Assembly (NCBI GenBank): GCA_002205125.1
Contig: NIOE01000008.1
Location: 310,001-374,000, forward strand
DNA length: 64,000 nt
Reading direction: 5' to 3'
From: Roseateles noduli
GTDB taxonomy: Bacteria > Pseudomonadota > Gammaproteobacteria > Burkholderiales > Burkholderiaceae_C
The position numbers and the translations under genes were made by a program. Every line of letters begins with the position of its first letter. The first letter of the stretch is position 1. A model generated the notes under the pieces. That model made no database searches and had not been told where the DNA came from. It saw nothing but the letters and a program-made list of their open reading frames with translations. Positions 1 through 8,694 of the stretch are shown in pieces.

Positions 1-1309
1 GGAAGTCGCGACGCTCGCCGCCGCCCTCGCCCTGCGGCGCGCGTTCGGCACCCCGGTCACCACCACGATCACCACGATCGCCACGCTCGCCGCGCGGGCC
101 GCGATCGCTGCGTTCGCCGCGGTCGCCGTCGAAGCGACGACGCTCGCCCTCGAGCTCGATCGGCTCCAGGTCCAGCTTCTTCTTGATCAGCTTCTCGATC
201 TCGCCGACCAGGCGCGCGTCGCCCTTGGTCACCAGCGTGAAGGCCAGGCCCGAGGCCCCCGCGCGGCCGGTGCGGCCGATGCGGTGCACGTAGTCCTCGG
301 CATTGAACGGGACGTCGAAGTTGAAGACCGCCGGCAGGTCGGCGATGTCCAGGCCGCGCGCGGCCACGTCGGTCGCGACCAGCAGGTCCACCTCGCCGCG
401 CTTGAACGCCTCCAGCGACTTCAGGCGCTCGTCCTGGGACTTGTCGCCGTGCAGGGCGGCGGTCCGCAGGCCGTCGCGCTCGAAGGCGCGGGCCAGGCGC
501 GCCGCGCCGAGCTTGGAATTCACGAACACGATCGCCTGGCGGATCTCGCGCTGGCGCAGCAGCTGCTTGACCGCGGCGCGCTTGTCGTCGTCGTCGACGC
601 TGAAGAAGCGCTGCTCGACCGTCGAGGCCGTCGCGTTCGGGCGGGCGACTTCCACCAGCTCCGGATCCTGCAGGTAGCTCTGCGCCAGGCGCTTGATCTC
701 GGGCGAGAAGGTCGCCGAGAAGAGCAGCGTCTGGCGCGTCTTGGGCAGGTAGCTCAGGATGCGCTGGAGGTCCGGCAGGAAACCGATGTCCAGCATCCGG
801 TCGGCCTCGTCGAGCACGACATACTCGACATGGTTCAGCACGGCGTTCTTGGCTTCGATGTGGTCGAGCAGGCGACCCGGCGTGGCGATCAGCACCTCGA
901 CGCCGGCCTTGAGCTGCAGCGTCTGCGGCTTCATGTCGATGCCGCCGAAGACGCAGGCGACACGCAGGTTGGTGTGCTTGGCGTAGGCCTTGACGTTGTT
1001 GGCGACCTGGTCGGCCAGCTCACGGGTCGGGGCCAGCACCAGCGCGCGCACCGGATGGCGGGCCGGGGACATCGAGGCGTTCTCGTGCTTGAGCATGCGC
1101 TGCAGCAGCGGGATCGAGAACGCGGCGGTCTTTCCGGTGCCGGTCTGGGCGGCGCCCATCACATCGCGGCCGGCGAGGACGATGGGGATCGCCTTGGCCT
1201 GGATGGGCGTCATCGTCGCGTAGCCCTGATCGGACACGGCGCGCAGCAGCTTGGGGTCCAGCGGCAGCGTGTCGAAAAGAGGGTTGGGCGTCGGGGTGGT
1301 GTCGGTCAT
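1..1309 (-). CDS. DEAD-box ATP-dependent RNA helicase (RhlE-like), 3' end cut by window edge
   Basis: This is an ATP-dependent RNA helicase of the kind used in ribosome assembly and mRNA decay. Reading from the ATG at 1307-1309, the protein shows the Q motif region, AQTGTGKT (Walker A), PTRELA, the DEAD box VLDEADRMLD, SAT, and the C-terminal helicase motifs ATDVAARGLD and HRIGRTGRAG, in the normal order. After the helicase core, a basic tail rich in Arg, Gly and Asp begins (DRGERSDRGPRG and similar), which explains the repetitive DNA at about 1-130. Such RGG-like tails bind RNA in many RhlE/SrmB-type helicases. The tail runs off the left edge, so the stop codon is not visible. The subtype is inferred from the short N-terminus and the tail. 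Confidence 0.93.
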   Translation of the reverse strand, partial: MTDTTPTPNPLFDTLPLDPKLLRAVSDQGYATMTPIQAKAIPIVLAGRDVMGAAQTGTGKTAAFSIPLLQRMLKHENASMSPARHPVRALVLAPTRELADQVANNVKAYAKHTNLRVACVFGGIDMKPQTLQLKAGVEVLIATPGRLLDHIEAKNAVLNHVEYVVLDEADRMLDIGFLPDLQRILSYLPKTRQTLLFSATFSPEIKRLAQSYLQDPELVEVARPNATASTVEQRFFSVDDDDKRAAVKQLLRQREIRQAIVFVNSKLGAARLARAFERDGLRTAALHGDKSQDERLKSLEAFKRGEVDLLVATDVAARGLDIADLPAVFNFDVPFNAEDYVHRIGRTGRAGASGLAFTLVTKGDARLVGEIEKLIKKKLDLEPIELEGERRRFDGDRGERSDRGPRGERGDRGDRGGDRGAERAPQGEGGGERRDF

Positions 1310-1382
1310 GGGCGCGGATTATCCTCCAAGCCCTCGAAAGCCCCGGGAAACCACCGATCCGCGCACGCGGACCGTTGCGGGA

Positions 1383-2507
1383 TCACTGCGACTGACGATC
1401 GCTCAGCTTGCGCTGGTCGCCGCGGAAGACCATCCACTTCGGCGTCCGGAAGCGCACGATGCGCCAGTACAGCGCGACGTAGGCGACCCCGAAGAGCACC
1501 ATGCAGCCGGCGATCATCGGCGTCGAGTCCCAGAACAGCAGGGCCGGCGCCAGCGACGACAGGCACAGCGTCCAGAGGTACGGCGCCGTCATCGAGTTGC
1601 GGCGCGTCATCAGGCGCGCATCGCGTGCGCCAATCGCCCATCGCATCAGGCGGCGGTAGATCAGCGAGTGCAGGTGGATGCCGTCCGGATCGCCCGGGCT
1701 GGTATTGCGCAGGAAGCGGCGGCGGTAGATGGAGAAGACCGTCTCGAACACCGGATAGATGCACACCATCAGCGCGAACAGCGGCGAGACCTGCGGATGG
1801 CGGTGGATCAGCAGGATGGCGATCTCCGCCAGATAGAAGCCCATGAAGTACGCGCCGCCGTCGCCCAGGAAGATCAGGCCGGCGGGGTAGTTCCAGACGA
1901 AGAAGCCCAGGATCGCGCCGACGCCTGCGAGGGCCCAGAGCGCGAGTTCGGTGTCGCCGACCTGGTAGGCCACGTAGGCCAGGGTCAGCAGCATCAGGCT
2001 GACGCACATCGACGACAGGCCGTTGAAGCCGTCGATGATGTTGACCGAGTTGGCCACGCCCGCGACCACGAAGATGGTGATGATCACCGCGCCGACCGTG
2101 GTCCCGACGATGAAGTCCAGCCCCAGGATGTCGGTGCGTGTGATCATGGCCTGGAGCAGCCAGCAGCCCAGGCCGGCGGAGATCGCGGTGGCGATCAGGC
2201 GCTCGCGCGGGGAGACCTTCTTGGTGAAGTCCTCGATCAGGCCGGCGCCGAAGGCGGGCAGGCCGCACAGCAGGAGCAGCAGGCCGGTCTTGGCCTGGGG
2301 GTGATTCAGCACGTAGGCCAGCGCGACCATGCCGGCCAGACCCACAAAGATGCCGACGCCCCCGATGCGCGGCACGGGCCGGGCATGGAACTTCTGGGGG
2401 CCGGACAGGTCGTGGTCCGCGGACAGGTGGCCGTGGACCGTCGACGAATGCACCACGTACAGCGTGATCGCCGCAGCCAGCGCAAACGGGATGAGCAAAT
2501 ACAACAT
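1383..2507 (-). CDS. WecA/MraY-family polyprenyl-phosphate sugar-1-phosphate transferase
   Basis: This integral membrane enzyme of 374 aa starts glycan assembly by moving a HexNAc-1-phosphate from a UDP-sugar to undecaprenyl phosphate. It shows about ten hydrophobic segments and the family signatures: GPQKFHARPVPRIGG near residues 36-50, EDFTKK at about 92-97 (Mg-binding acidic region), NSVNIIDGFNGL at 153-164, FLGDGGAYFMGF, and a cytoplasmic GIHLHSL loop. The length fits the WecA/WbpL/TagO group better than MraY, and the location at the edge of a polysaccharide locus agrees. The donor sugar cannot be read from sequence. It is transcribed away from the export gene at 2650, leaving a 142-bp divergent spacer. 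A second, unrelated initiating transferase lies at 22560-23153. Confidence 0.9.
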   Translation of the reverse strand: MLYLLIPFALAAAITLYVVHSSTVHGHLSADHDLSGPQKFHARPVPRIGGVGIFVGLAGMVALAYVLNHPQAKTGLLLLLCGLPAFGAGLIEDFTKKVSPRERLIATAISAGLGCWLLQAMITRTDILGLDFIVGTTVGAVIITIFVVAGVANSVNIIDGFNGLSSMCVSLMLLTLAYVAYQVGDTELALWALAGVGAILGFFVWNYPAGLIFLGDGGAYFMGFYLAEIAILLIHRHPQVSPLFALMVCIYPVFETVFSIYRRRFLRNTSPGDPDGIHLHSLIYRRLMRWAIGARDARLMTRRNSMTAPYLWTLCLSSLAPALLFWDSTPMIAGCMVLFGVAYVALYWRIVRFRTPKWMVFRGDQRKLSDRQSQ

Positions 2508-2567
2508 GGGCGGCAGTGTAACGAGCAGCTTCCGGCCCGAGGCGGTTTTGGCGCAACAGCGCTGCCA

Positions 2568-2573
2568 TAGAAT
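2568..2573 (+). promoter_or_regulatory. Possible -10 box for the polysaccharide export operon
   Basis: TAGAAT, followed by a GC-rich stretch, lies 77 bases upstream of the ATG at 2650 in the divergent spacer. No good -35 box is visible at 16-18 bases. The same TA(A/G)AAT plus GC-rich arrangement occurs before lysS and ychF. This is a by-eye call only. Confidence 0.35.
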
Positions 2574-2649
2574 GCGCCGCTGGTCGCTCCGACACCCTGA
2601 TCATCAGGCCCGTCGCGGGCGGCCAAGTTCATCTGAGACGAGATCACGC

Positions 2650-4689
2650 ATGGAACTTCGCGCCCAACGCGCCCTTTCGCCGATGTCGACGACTCGCGCG
2701 CGCCACTCCTTCCGCAAGCCCGCGCTGGCGCTGTTGACGGCCTGCCTCGTGGCCAGCCTCGGGGCGACATCGGCCCTCGCGCAGGTGAACACGGGCAGCG
2801 GCCAGTCCTCCTCGGACATGGGCGGCGACTCGTCCGGACCGGTGCGGCTGACTCCGGCCAGTCGCAACGTGCAGGACGCATCCGGCCAGCAGGCGCCGGC
2901 GATCGCCCGCGCCCCGAAGTACGTGCCGGGCGAGTTCGAGATCTACGTCAACAAGCTGCTGGGCATCGATCTGGCCGACCCGGCGACGCTGGAACAGCTG
3001 CGCCGCTCGGAGTCGGACGCCGCCGGGACCGGCACCGTCTCGCAGACGCAGACACAGGCCGCCGCCATCGGCAAGACCTCGACGGTCTCCACGGACAACA
3101 TCGTGCGCCGGCTCGGCACCGACCTGATGCTCGACGCCCGCATGGGCGGCGATGTCGACGGCCCGCGCCAGGCGACGCCCGACTATCTGATCGGCATCGG
3201 CGACGAGATCCAGGTCACCGCGTGGGGCTCGGTCGATGCCGACCTGCGCCTGACGGTGGACCGCGCCGGCCGGGTCACGATCCCTCGCGTCGGCCCCGTG
3301 CTGGTCGCAGGTGTGCGGTACGGCGACCTGAACGAGGTCGTCCGCGCCCGCATCGGCCAGGTCTTCAAGAACTTCCAGGTCAGCACGTCGCTGGGCAAGC
3401 TGCGCACGATCCGCATCTACGTCACCGGCTTCACGGCCAAGCCCGGCGCCTACACGGTCAGCGGCCTGTCCACCATCGTCAGCGGCCTGATCCGCGCTGG
3501 CGGGCCGTCGGCCGCCGGCAGCTTCCGCCAGATCGAGCTGCGTCGCAACGGCCAGATCGTCGCGGGCTTCGACGCCTACGATCTGCTGCTCAAGGGCGAC
3601 AAGGCCAGCGACCGCGCGCTGCAAGCCGAGGACGTGATCCACATCGGCCCGATCGGCGCACAGGTGGCGGTGCTGGGCAGCGTGAACAAGCAGTCGATCG
3701 TCGAGCTCAAGCCGGGTGAGACGGTGGACGACGTGCTGGCGATGTCAGGCGGCTTCAGCGCCGTCGCCGACCGCTCGCGCGTGTCGATCGAGCAGTTGAG
3801 CGACCGCAACGACCGCCGCGTGCGCGAGTTGCAACTCCCCGCGCAATTGAAGACGATCGCCAGCAACGGCGATGTGATCCGCGCCTTCAGTAGCGTCAAC
3901 GCGGCCCTGCCGCTGGGCAAGCAATTCAAGCGCGTGACGGTGGAGGGCGAGGTCGCCCGGCCCGGCGAATACGTGCTGCCGCCGACGAGCACGCTGCAGG
4001 ACGCCATCGCGGCGGCCGGCGGCCTGACGTCGCAGGCGTACGTGTTCGGCACGGACTTCTCGCGCGAGAGCGTGCGCCAGTCGCAGCAGGAGAACTACGA
4101 CCGGGCCCTGCGGGACCTGGAGACGGAGTTCACCAAGAACAGCACCACGCAACGCGCGACGAACGCCGATGAAGCCGCAGGCAATGCGCAGCGCGCCGCC
4201 GGCACCGAACGCCTCGTGGCCCGGCTGCGCGCCGTGCGACCGACCGGCCGCGTGGTGCTGCAGCTGGAGTCCGATGCGCGCTCGCTGCCGACCTTGACCG
4301 TCGAAGACGGCGACCGTCTGCTGATCCCGGCGAAGCCCACGACGGTCGGCGTGTTCGGCAGCGTGTTCAACGCGGGCAGCTTCCTCCTCCAGAACAATGC
4401 GTCGGTCGACGACGTGATGAAGCTGGCCGGCGGACCGACCCGCGGCGCCGACGCCAGCAGCTCCTTCGTGATCCGTGCCAACGGCACGGTCGTGAGCGCG
4501 CGCCAGTCGAGCAGCGGCTGGCTGGGTTTCGGCTCCAACCTGGCCGGGCTGCCGGCGTTGCCGGGCGACACGGTCTTCGTCCCGGAGCAGATGAACAAGT
4601 CGACCTTCATCCAGGACGCGAAGGACTGGACGCAGATCCTGGCCAACTTCGGCCTGGGTGCGGCGGCGTTGAAAACGATCCGGAACTGA
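2650..4689 (+). CDS. SLBB-domain polysaccharide export protein (Wza/OPX-like)
   Basis: This is a periplasmic/outer-membrane export protein of the OPX family, which forms or gates the channel for capsule or exopolysaccharide. The ATG at 2650 gives 679 aa with a hydrophobic signal sequence ending near ATSALAQ; no lipobox cysteine is present, unlike E. coli Wza. The Poly_export domain (DYLIGIGDEIQVTAWG) is followed by at least three SLBB-like repeats: around VYVTGFTAKPGAYTVSG, VEGEVARPGEYVLP and VFGSVFNAGSFLLQ. At 679 aa it is much longer than Wza (about 380 aa), because of the extra SLBB units. An upstream in-frame extension exists but puts residues before the signal peptide, so I rejected it. 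An alternative ATG at 2683 would also leave a signal peptide. Confidence 0.88.
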   Translation: MELRAQRALSPMSTTRARHSFRKPALALLTACLVASLGATSALAQVNTGSGQSSSDMGGDSSGPVRLTPASRNVQDASGQQAPAIARAPKYVPGEFEIYVNKLLGIDLADPATLEQLRRSESDAAGTGTVSQTQTQAAAIGKTSTVSTDNIVRRLGTDLMLDARMGGDVDGPRQATPDYLIGIGDEIQVTAWGSVDADLRLTVDRAGRVTIPRVGPVLVAGVRYGDLNEVVRARIGQVFKNFQVSTSLGKLRTIRIYVTGFTAKPGAYTVSGLSTIVSGLIRAGGPSAAGSFRQIELRRNGQIVAGFDAYDLLLKGDKASDRALQAEDVIHIGPIGAQVAVLGSVNKQSIVELKPGETVDDVLAMSGGFSAVADRSRVSIEQLSDRNDRRVRELQLPAQLKTIASNGDVIRAFSSVNAALPLGKQFKRVTVEGEVARPGEYVLPPTSTLQDAIAAAGGLTSQAYVFGTDFSRESVRQSQQENYDRALRDLETEFTKNSTTQRATNADEAAGNAQRAAGTERLVARLRAVRPTGRVVLQLESDARSLPTLTVEDGDRLLIPAKPTTVGVFGSVFNAGSFLLQNNASVDDVMKLAGGPTRGADASSSFVIRANGTVVSARQSSSGWLGFGSNLAGLPALPGDTVFVPEQMNKSTFIQDAKDWTQILANFGLGAAALKTIRN

Positions 4690-4771
4690 GTCTGCCGTTC
4701 CGACCTCTCCACCGGCGAATGGGCGCGCGCGCCCCCCGGCTCCCCTGAGAAGAGTGAAAGCGAAACCTGGA

Positions 4772-5863
4772 ATGTTGAGCGCAGCTGAGAACCCTCGCAG
4801 TGCCTGGACCACATTGGCCGCGCGTTGGCGGTTGCTAGTCGGCGTGTCTGTCCTTTCCGGCCTGGCGGCTCTAGGGGCATCCTTCCTGATTCCGAAGAGC
4901 TATACGGCCCGCACGACCTTGATCCCACCGCAGAGCCAACAGAGCGGACTCGCGGCGGGCTTGGCGTCGCTGGGCTCAGTGGGCGCCCTTGCGGGCGCAG
5001 GCGTGGGTGGTTTGGTCAAGACGCCGGCTGATCAGTACGTCGCCCTCCTGCAGAGCCATCGCGTCCGTGACGCGATCATCCAGGGCTACGGGCTGCGAGC
5101 CGTCTATGAAAGCAAGTTTCAGTTCGAAGCCCGCGAAGAACTTGCTCGCAACACGTTGATCAGCGTGGGCAAGAAAGACGGCCTGATCACGATCCTGGTG
5201 GAAGACCATGAGCCGCAACGTGCGGCCGATATGGCCAACCGATATGTCGACGAATTGCAGAAGCTGACTGGTACGCTTGCAATCGGCGAAGCCGCGCAAC
5301 GACGGAAGTATTTCCAGACCGAGCTTGATCGCGCCGCCTCGGACCTGAAGAACGCGCAGTTGGCGCTGCAATCCAGCGGCGTCGACGCCCGCACGCTCCG
5401 TGTCGAACCGAAGGCCGCCGCGGACGAGTACGCCAAGCTTCAGGCCGAAGTCTCGATGGCGGAAATCCGTATGGCGGCATTGCGTAACCGCCTCAACGAC
5501 AACGCCCCGGAAGTCTCCCAGCAGCGTGTCATTTTGAGTCAGTTGCAGGCAAGACTGCGGGCGACGACGTCGGGCGCCGCCGACAATTCGAGCAACAGCG
5601 ATTACGTCGCCCGGCTGCGTGATTACAAGTATCGCGAGGCCCTGTTTGAACTTCTAGTCAAACAACTTGAACTGGCCCGCCTCGACGAAAGCAAGGAGAG
5701 CCCGCTGATCCAGGTTGTGGATGTCGCGACGCCCCCCGAATGGAAGTCGAGTCCGAAGCGCTTGCAGTTCGCGTTGCTCGGCGCCATCGCCGGCCTTCTG
5801 CTGGCCGCAGCCATCCTGACTCTGCGCTCCTTCAACTGGCGCACTCCACTTTCTGCGCCGTAA
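4772..5863 (+). CDS. Wzz-type polysaccharide co-polymerase (chain-length determinant)
   Basis: This inner-membrane protein sets polymer chain length together with a Wzy polymerase. It has an N-terminal transmembrane helix (about residues 20-40), a long periplasmic region rich in coiled coil (GEAAQRRKYFQTELDRAASDLKNAQ onward) and a C-terminal helix preceded by the proline motif PPEWKSSPKR. It lacks a C-terminal tyrosine-kinase domain, so it is a PCP-1 or PCP-2b-like protein, not a full Wzc. I chose the ATG at 4772; a GTG at 4754 is in frame, but the purine-rich stretch lies directly against it. It sits between the export protein and the flippase, as in Wzx/Wzy loci. Confidence 0.85.
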   Translation: MLSAAENPRSAWTTLAARWRLLVGVSVLSGLAALGASFLIPKSYTARTTLIPPQSQQSGLAAGLASLGSVGALAGAGVGGLVKTPADQYVALLQSHRVRDAIIQGYGLRAVYESKFQFEAREELARNTLISVGKKDGLITILVEDHEPQRAADMANRYVDELQKLTGTLAIGEAAQRRKYFQTELDRAASDLKNAQLALQSSGVDARTLRVEPKAAADEYAKLQAEVSMAEIRMAALRNRLNDNAPEVSQQRVILSQLQARLRATTSGAADNSSNSDYVARLRDYKYREALFELLVKQLELARLDESKESPLIQVVDVATPPEWKSSPKRLQFALLGAIAGLLLAAAILTLRSFNWRTPLSAP

Positions 5864-5886
5864 CGTTTTCCGACGACGGCAAGCCC

Positions 5887-7071
5887 ATGCTGGCGCAAAT
5901 CAAGAAGCTGATGCTCGGCAACGGGCTCGCGCAGGCGATCCAATTCGCCGGTATCCCGGTCCTGTCGCGCCTTTATGAGCCGACTTCATTTGCCCCGCTG
6001 TATCAAGCCCAGGCCCTCGCCACGATCCTGGCCATCTTCGCAACGCTGCAGCTGCACCTCGCCCTGCCCCAGGCGCGTGACGAGGCCGAGGCGGCCCGCT
6101 GGTCCAAAGCCGTCATCGCACTGTGCATGGCCATTTGCGTCATCCTGGCGCCGTTCGCCTACGTCCTCTTCCACAACCCGTGGGCGGTTGTGTTGACGTT
6201 GTGCCTGGGGGTCACCAACACCATCGTCAATTTCCAGCTCTACCACGAGCGGTTCTCGGCCATCGCCTTCTTCCAGTTGACGCGGGCCCTCTGCATCGTG
6301 GCGGCCCAGATCAGCCTGCAGGCGCTTTTCCATCTGGACGACCTGCTGATGGCGACGCTCGCGGCCGAGTGCTTGGTCACCCTCGTCTTCCTGGTCCGTG
6401 CGGGCCTGCGTTGGCCGACCCCGAAAGATCTTCGCGTCGGCGTGGAACTTGCGCGTCAGCGCCCCAACTTCTCCGTTTTCGGCACGCTGCACGAAGCCAC
6501 GTCATCGGCGGTCTTCTTTGCCCCGTTGTTCTTGTTCTCGCACTTCTTCAGCAATGCCACAGGCGCACAGTTCGCGATGGCCAACCGTTTGGTGTGGGCT
6601 CCTGTGGTCCTGTTGTCCGCCAGCGCCGCTCAAGTGACCTACCAGCGCTTCTGCCGGCATACGCCGCAGACACTCTGGGATACCTTGAAGGATTACTTGC
6701 GAGAGTCCAGGCGGCACGCGGCATGGGGGGTACTGGCACTGATCATGGCGATGACCGCTGCGCCGGCGATCGTGCATCTTGTGCTTGGCCGCAACTGGGA
6801 AGTGGCCGGAGCCATGACGCCGCCGCTGTTGCTATGGGGCGCAGCCTTCCTCGGCTCAATCCCTTTCCGTTCGGCCTGCCGGGCGCTGTCCCTGCAGCGT
6901 CTTCAACTGATGGTCGAGGTCGCAACCGGTCTGGCCTTCGTCGTCGTCTTCCTCTGCCATTCCTCAAGTGCGGTGGGAACGCTGTGGACCATCGCCGCGC
7001 TGGCGGTCGCACAGAACGTCGCCCTCGCCTGGATCGTCAAGCTCCGGATCGCCCCCCTTGCCAGGGTCTGA
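5887..7071 (+). CDS. Wzx-type lipid-linked oligosaccharide flippase (first of two)
   Basis: This multispanning membrane protein of 394 aa resembles the polysaccharide transporter/MVF superfamily that flips undecaprenyl-linked repeat units to the periplasm. About 11-12 hydrophobic segments are visible, starting with LMLGNGLAQAIQFAGIPVLSRLYEP, the typical first helix of Wzx proteins. The ATG at 5887 follows the wzz stop by 23 bases; the longer reading frame from 5740 overlaps wzz heavily and was rejected. The gene is less GC-rich than the housekeeping genes, as usual for Wzx. Repeat-unit specificity is unknown. A second flippase at 27560-28864 is not closely similar by eye. Confidence 0.82.
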   Translation: MLAQIKKLMLGNGLAQAIQFAGIPVLSRLYEPTSFAPLYQAQALATILAIFATLQLHLALPQARDEAEAARWSKAVIALCMAICVILAPFAYVLFHNPWAVVLTLCLGVTNTIVNFQLYHERFSAIAFFQLTRALCIVAAQISLQALFHLDDLLMATLAAECLVTLVFLVRAGLRWPTPKDLRVGVELARQRPNFSVFGTLHEATSSAVFFAPLFLFSHFFSNATGAQFAMANRLVWAPVVLLSASAAQVTYQRFCRHTPQTLWDTLKDYLRESRRHAAWGVLALIMAMTAAPAIVHLVLGRNWEVAGAMTPPLLLWGAAFLGSIPFRSACRALSLQRLQLMVEVATGLAFVVVFLCHSSSAVGTLWTIAALAVAQNVALAWIVKLRIAPLARV

Positions 7072-7073
7072 CT

Positions 7074-7607
7074 ATGTTTTCGCTGCTTTCGCGCATCATC
7101 TATTTTTTCTACAACCGGTTCCTGATCGTCCGGGACCCTGCGGCGTATGCCCGACGGGTGGGTGTCAAGCTCGGCAGGAATGTCCGCTTCTACGGGGCAA
7201 CACCGGGCATGTTTGGCACCGAGCCGTGGCTGATCACGATCGGCGACAACGTCCACATCGTGTCGGGCTGCAACTTCGTCAACCATGACGGAGGCGTGCT
7301 GATCCTGCGTGATCGACACCCCACATTGGAACTGACCCGCCCCATCACTATCGGCAGCAACGTGTACATCGGCATCAATTGCACGATCCTGCCTGGCGTG
7401 ACCATCGGCGACAACGTGATCATCGGCGCCGGCTCGATCGTCGCCAAGGATATCCCTTCGAATTCTGTCGCCGTCGGCGTCCCAGCGCGCGTCATCAAGC
7501 CGCTCGAGGATTACCTGACCAAGGCGCTGCGTGACTCGCTGGGCTACGGGCACCTCGGCGCCGCAGACAAGGCGGCCGCGCTGAAGAAGCACTTCAACGT
7601 CGATTGA
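7074..7607 (+). CDS. Left-handed beta-helix O-acetyltransferase (WcaF/Maa-like)
   Basis: The protein has 177 aa with hexapeptide repeats covering most of the C-terminal two thirds (ITIGDNVHIVSG, ITIGSNVYIGIN, TIGDNVIIGAGSIVAKDIP, VAVGVPARVIK). The VNHDGG segment carries the probable catalytic histidine. It probably moves an acetyl group from acetyl-CoA to a hydroxyl of the repeat unit or its precursor. The N-terminal segment LLSRIIYFFYNRFLI is hydrophobic and may bind the membrane. It starts two bases after the flippase stop and ends one base before the next start, so translation is probably coupled. The acceptor sugar is not known. Confidence 0.82.
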   Translation: MFSLLSRIIYFFYNRFLIVRDPAAYARRVGVKLGRNVRFYGATPGMFGTEPWLITIGDNVHIVSGCNFVNHDGGVLILRDRHPTLELTRPITIGSNVYIGINCTILPGVTIGDNVIIGAGSIVAKDIPSNSVAVGVPARVIKPLEDYLTKALRDSLGYGHLGAADKAAALKKHFNVD

Positions 7608-7608
7608 C

Positions 7609-8694
7609 ATGACGTCCCAGACCTCACGCGTCCACCCTCTGCCAATTCTGGCGCTGCTGTTGCTGCTCGGAGCCTGCTACGCCTATTTCGCGACGTTTGG
7701 ACAGGGCGCGGACGACTACGTCGACGATGCGGGCAGCGTGCAGTACACGCTCAATGCCCACGACCACTTCGTCTACGTCGATAACATCGAGGATATCCAG
7801 CACGAAGGCCTGCAGTATCAGTTCAACAACGACGTCGGCATCGCGACGCTGTATGTCGCACTGTCTTGGATCCTGCCGCTCCCGCACGACACGTCCTTCA
7901 TCGCCACGGCGTTCGTCTTCAACTGCCTGACGATCTCGGCGATCTTCTTTCTTTACCTGCGCATCTGCCAGGAACTGAAGCTGGACCAGGGTGCGCTGCT
8001 CCTCTTCTTCGCCAACCTCTCGCTCATCTACTTTTCTCAGCTCATCAACAAGGATGCGCTGACAATCCTCGCCTTCCTGCTCACGGTGCTGCTGGGCCTG
8101 ACCGGTCAGATGCGATGGTTGTGGCTGGTGTTGCCGCTCTACGCGCTCGTACGGCAGCAACTTCTGCTGTTCGGCCTGATCTATCTCGCGCTGATCTATT
8201 CGAGGCGTCCCGTACGCACAGCGCTGCTGCTCTATGTGTTGACCTCCCTGGTCGCGGGACTGCTGTCCGTGTTCGCCCAGGTCATCGGGGAGGATAGCCT
8301 TGGCGAGGGCCTGAGCGCTCGCTTGATCGAGTTCAACTCGAGCTACTACATCGGCTACACGCTGTTCAATCCACTGCGTGTGGTCCAGTACATCTATGAC
8401 ACGCTGCTGTCATTCGACGTCGTGACCGATACGGGCGGCATTGAGGCAGCAAAGCTGCTTCGCTTGCCGCAATTGGTGTTGCTGCTCTTCCTGACACCGG
8501 TATTGCTCCGATTGTTTGCCAACTTCAGAACGGAAATGGTGACCCCTCGTTCACGTGAACTGCTGTTCGCCATCCTTGCCTATCTGATGGCATGGCTCAT
8601 GAATCCAACTGTGAATGCACGCTACGTCATGCTGATCACTCCGGTGCTCGTGCTGTGGGCGCTGCACGGACGGCAGCGAGCGCAAACGCGATGA
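7609..8694 (+). CDS. Candidate Wzy-type O-antigen/capsule polymerase
   Basis: This is a very hydrophobic protein of 361 aa with roughly ten transmembrane segments and no recognised motif. Its position between the flippase/acetyltransferase genes and the glycosyltransferases, its high leucine and aromatic content, and the otherwise missing polymerase in this arm make Wzy the best assignment. Wzy proteins diverge strongly in sequence, so context is the main evidence. A hydrophilic loop near residues 38-65 (DDYVDDAGSVQYTLNAHD) follows the first helix and could lie in the periplasm. The gene starts one base after the preceding stop and overlaps the next gene by ATGA. It could instead be an EpsG-like protein of unknown role. 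Confidence 0.6.
   Translation: MTSQTSRVHPLPILALLLLLGACYAYFATFGQGADDYVDDAGSVQYTLNAHDHFVYVDNIEDIQHEGLQYQFNNDVGIATLYVALSWILPLPHDTSFIATAFVFNCLTISAIFFLYLRICQELKLDQGALLLFFANLSLIYFSQLINKDALTILAFLLTVLLGLTGQMRWLWLVLPLYALVRQQLLLFGLIYLALIYSRRPVRTALLLYVLTSLVAGLLSVFAQVIGEDSLGEGLSARLIEFNSSYYIGYTLFNPLRVVQYIYDTLLSFDVVTDTGGIEAAKLLRLPQLVLLLFLTPVLLRLFANFRTEMVTPRSRELLFAILAYLMAWLMNPTVNARYVMLITPVLVLWALHGRQRAQTR

Noticed and set aside
1-140. Repetitive DNA suggesting a tandem array or CRISPR
   Set aside because: It encodes the Arg/Gly/Asp-rich tail of the helicase; there are no equal repeats with unique spacers.
284-1846. 520-aa plus-strand open frame
   Set aside because: It is antisense to the DEAD-box helicase and the WecA-type gene; the translation is Arg/Val/His-rich with no domain, as expected for shadows in high-GC DNA.
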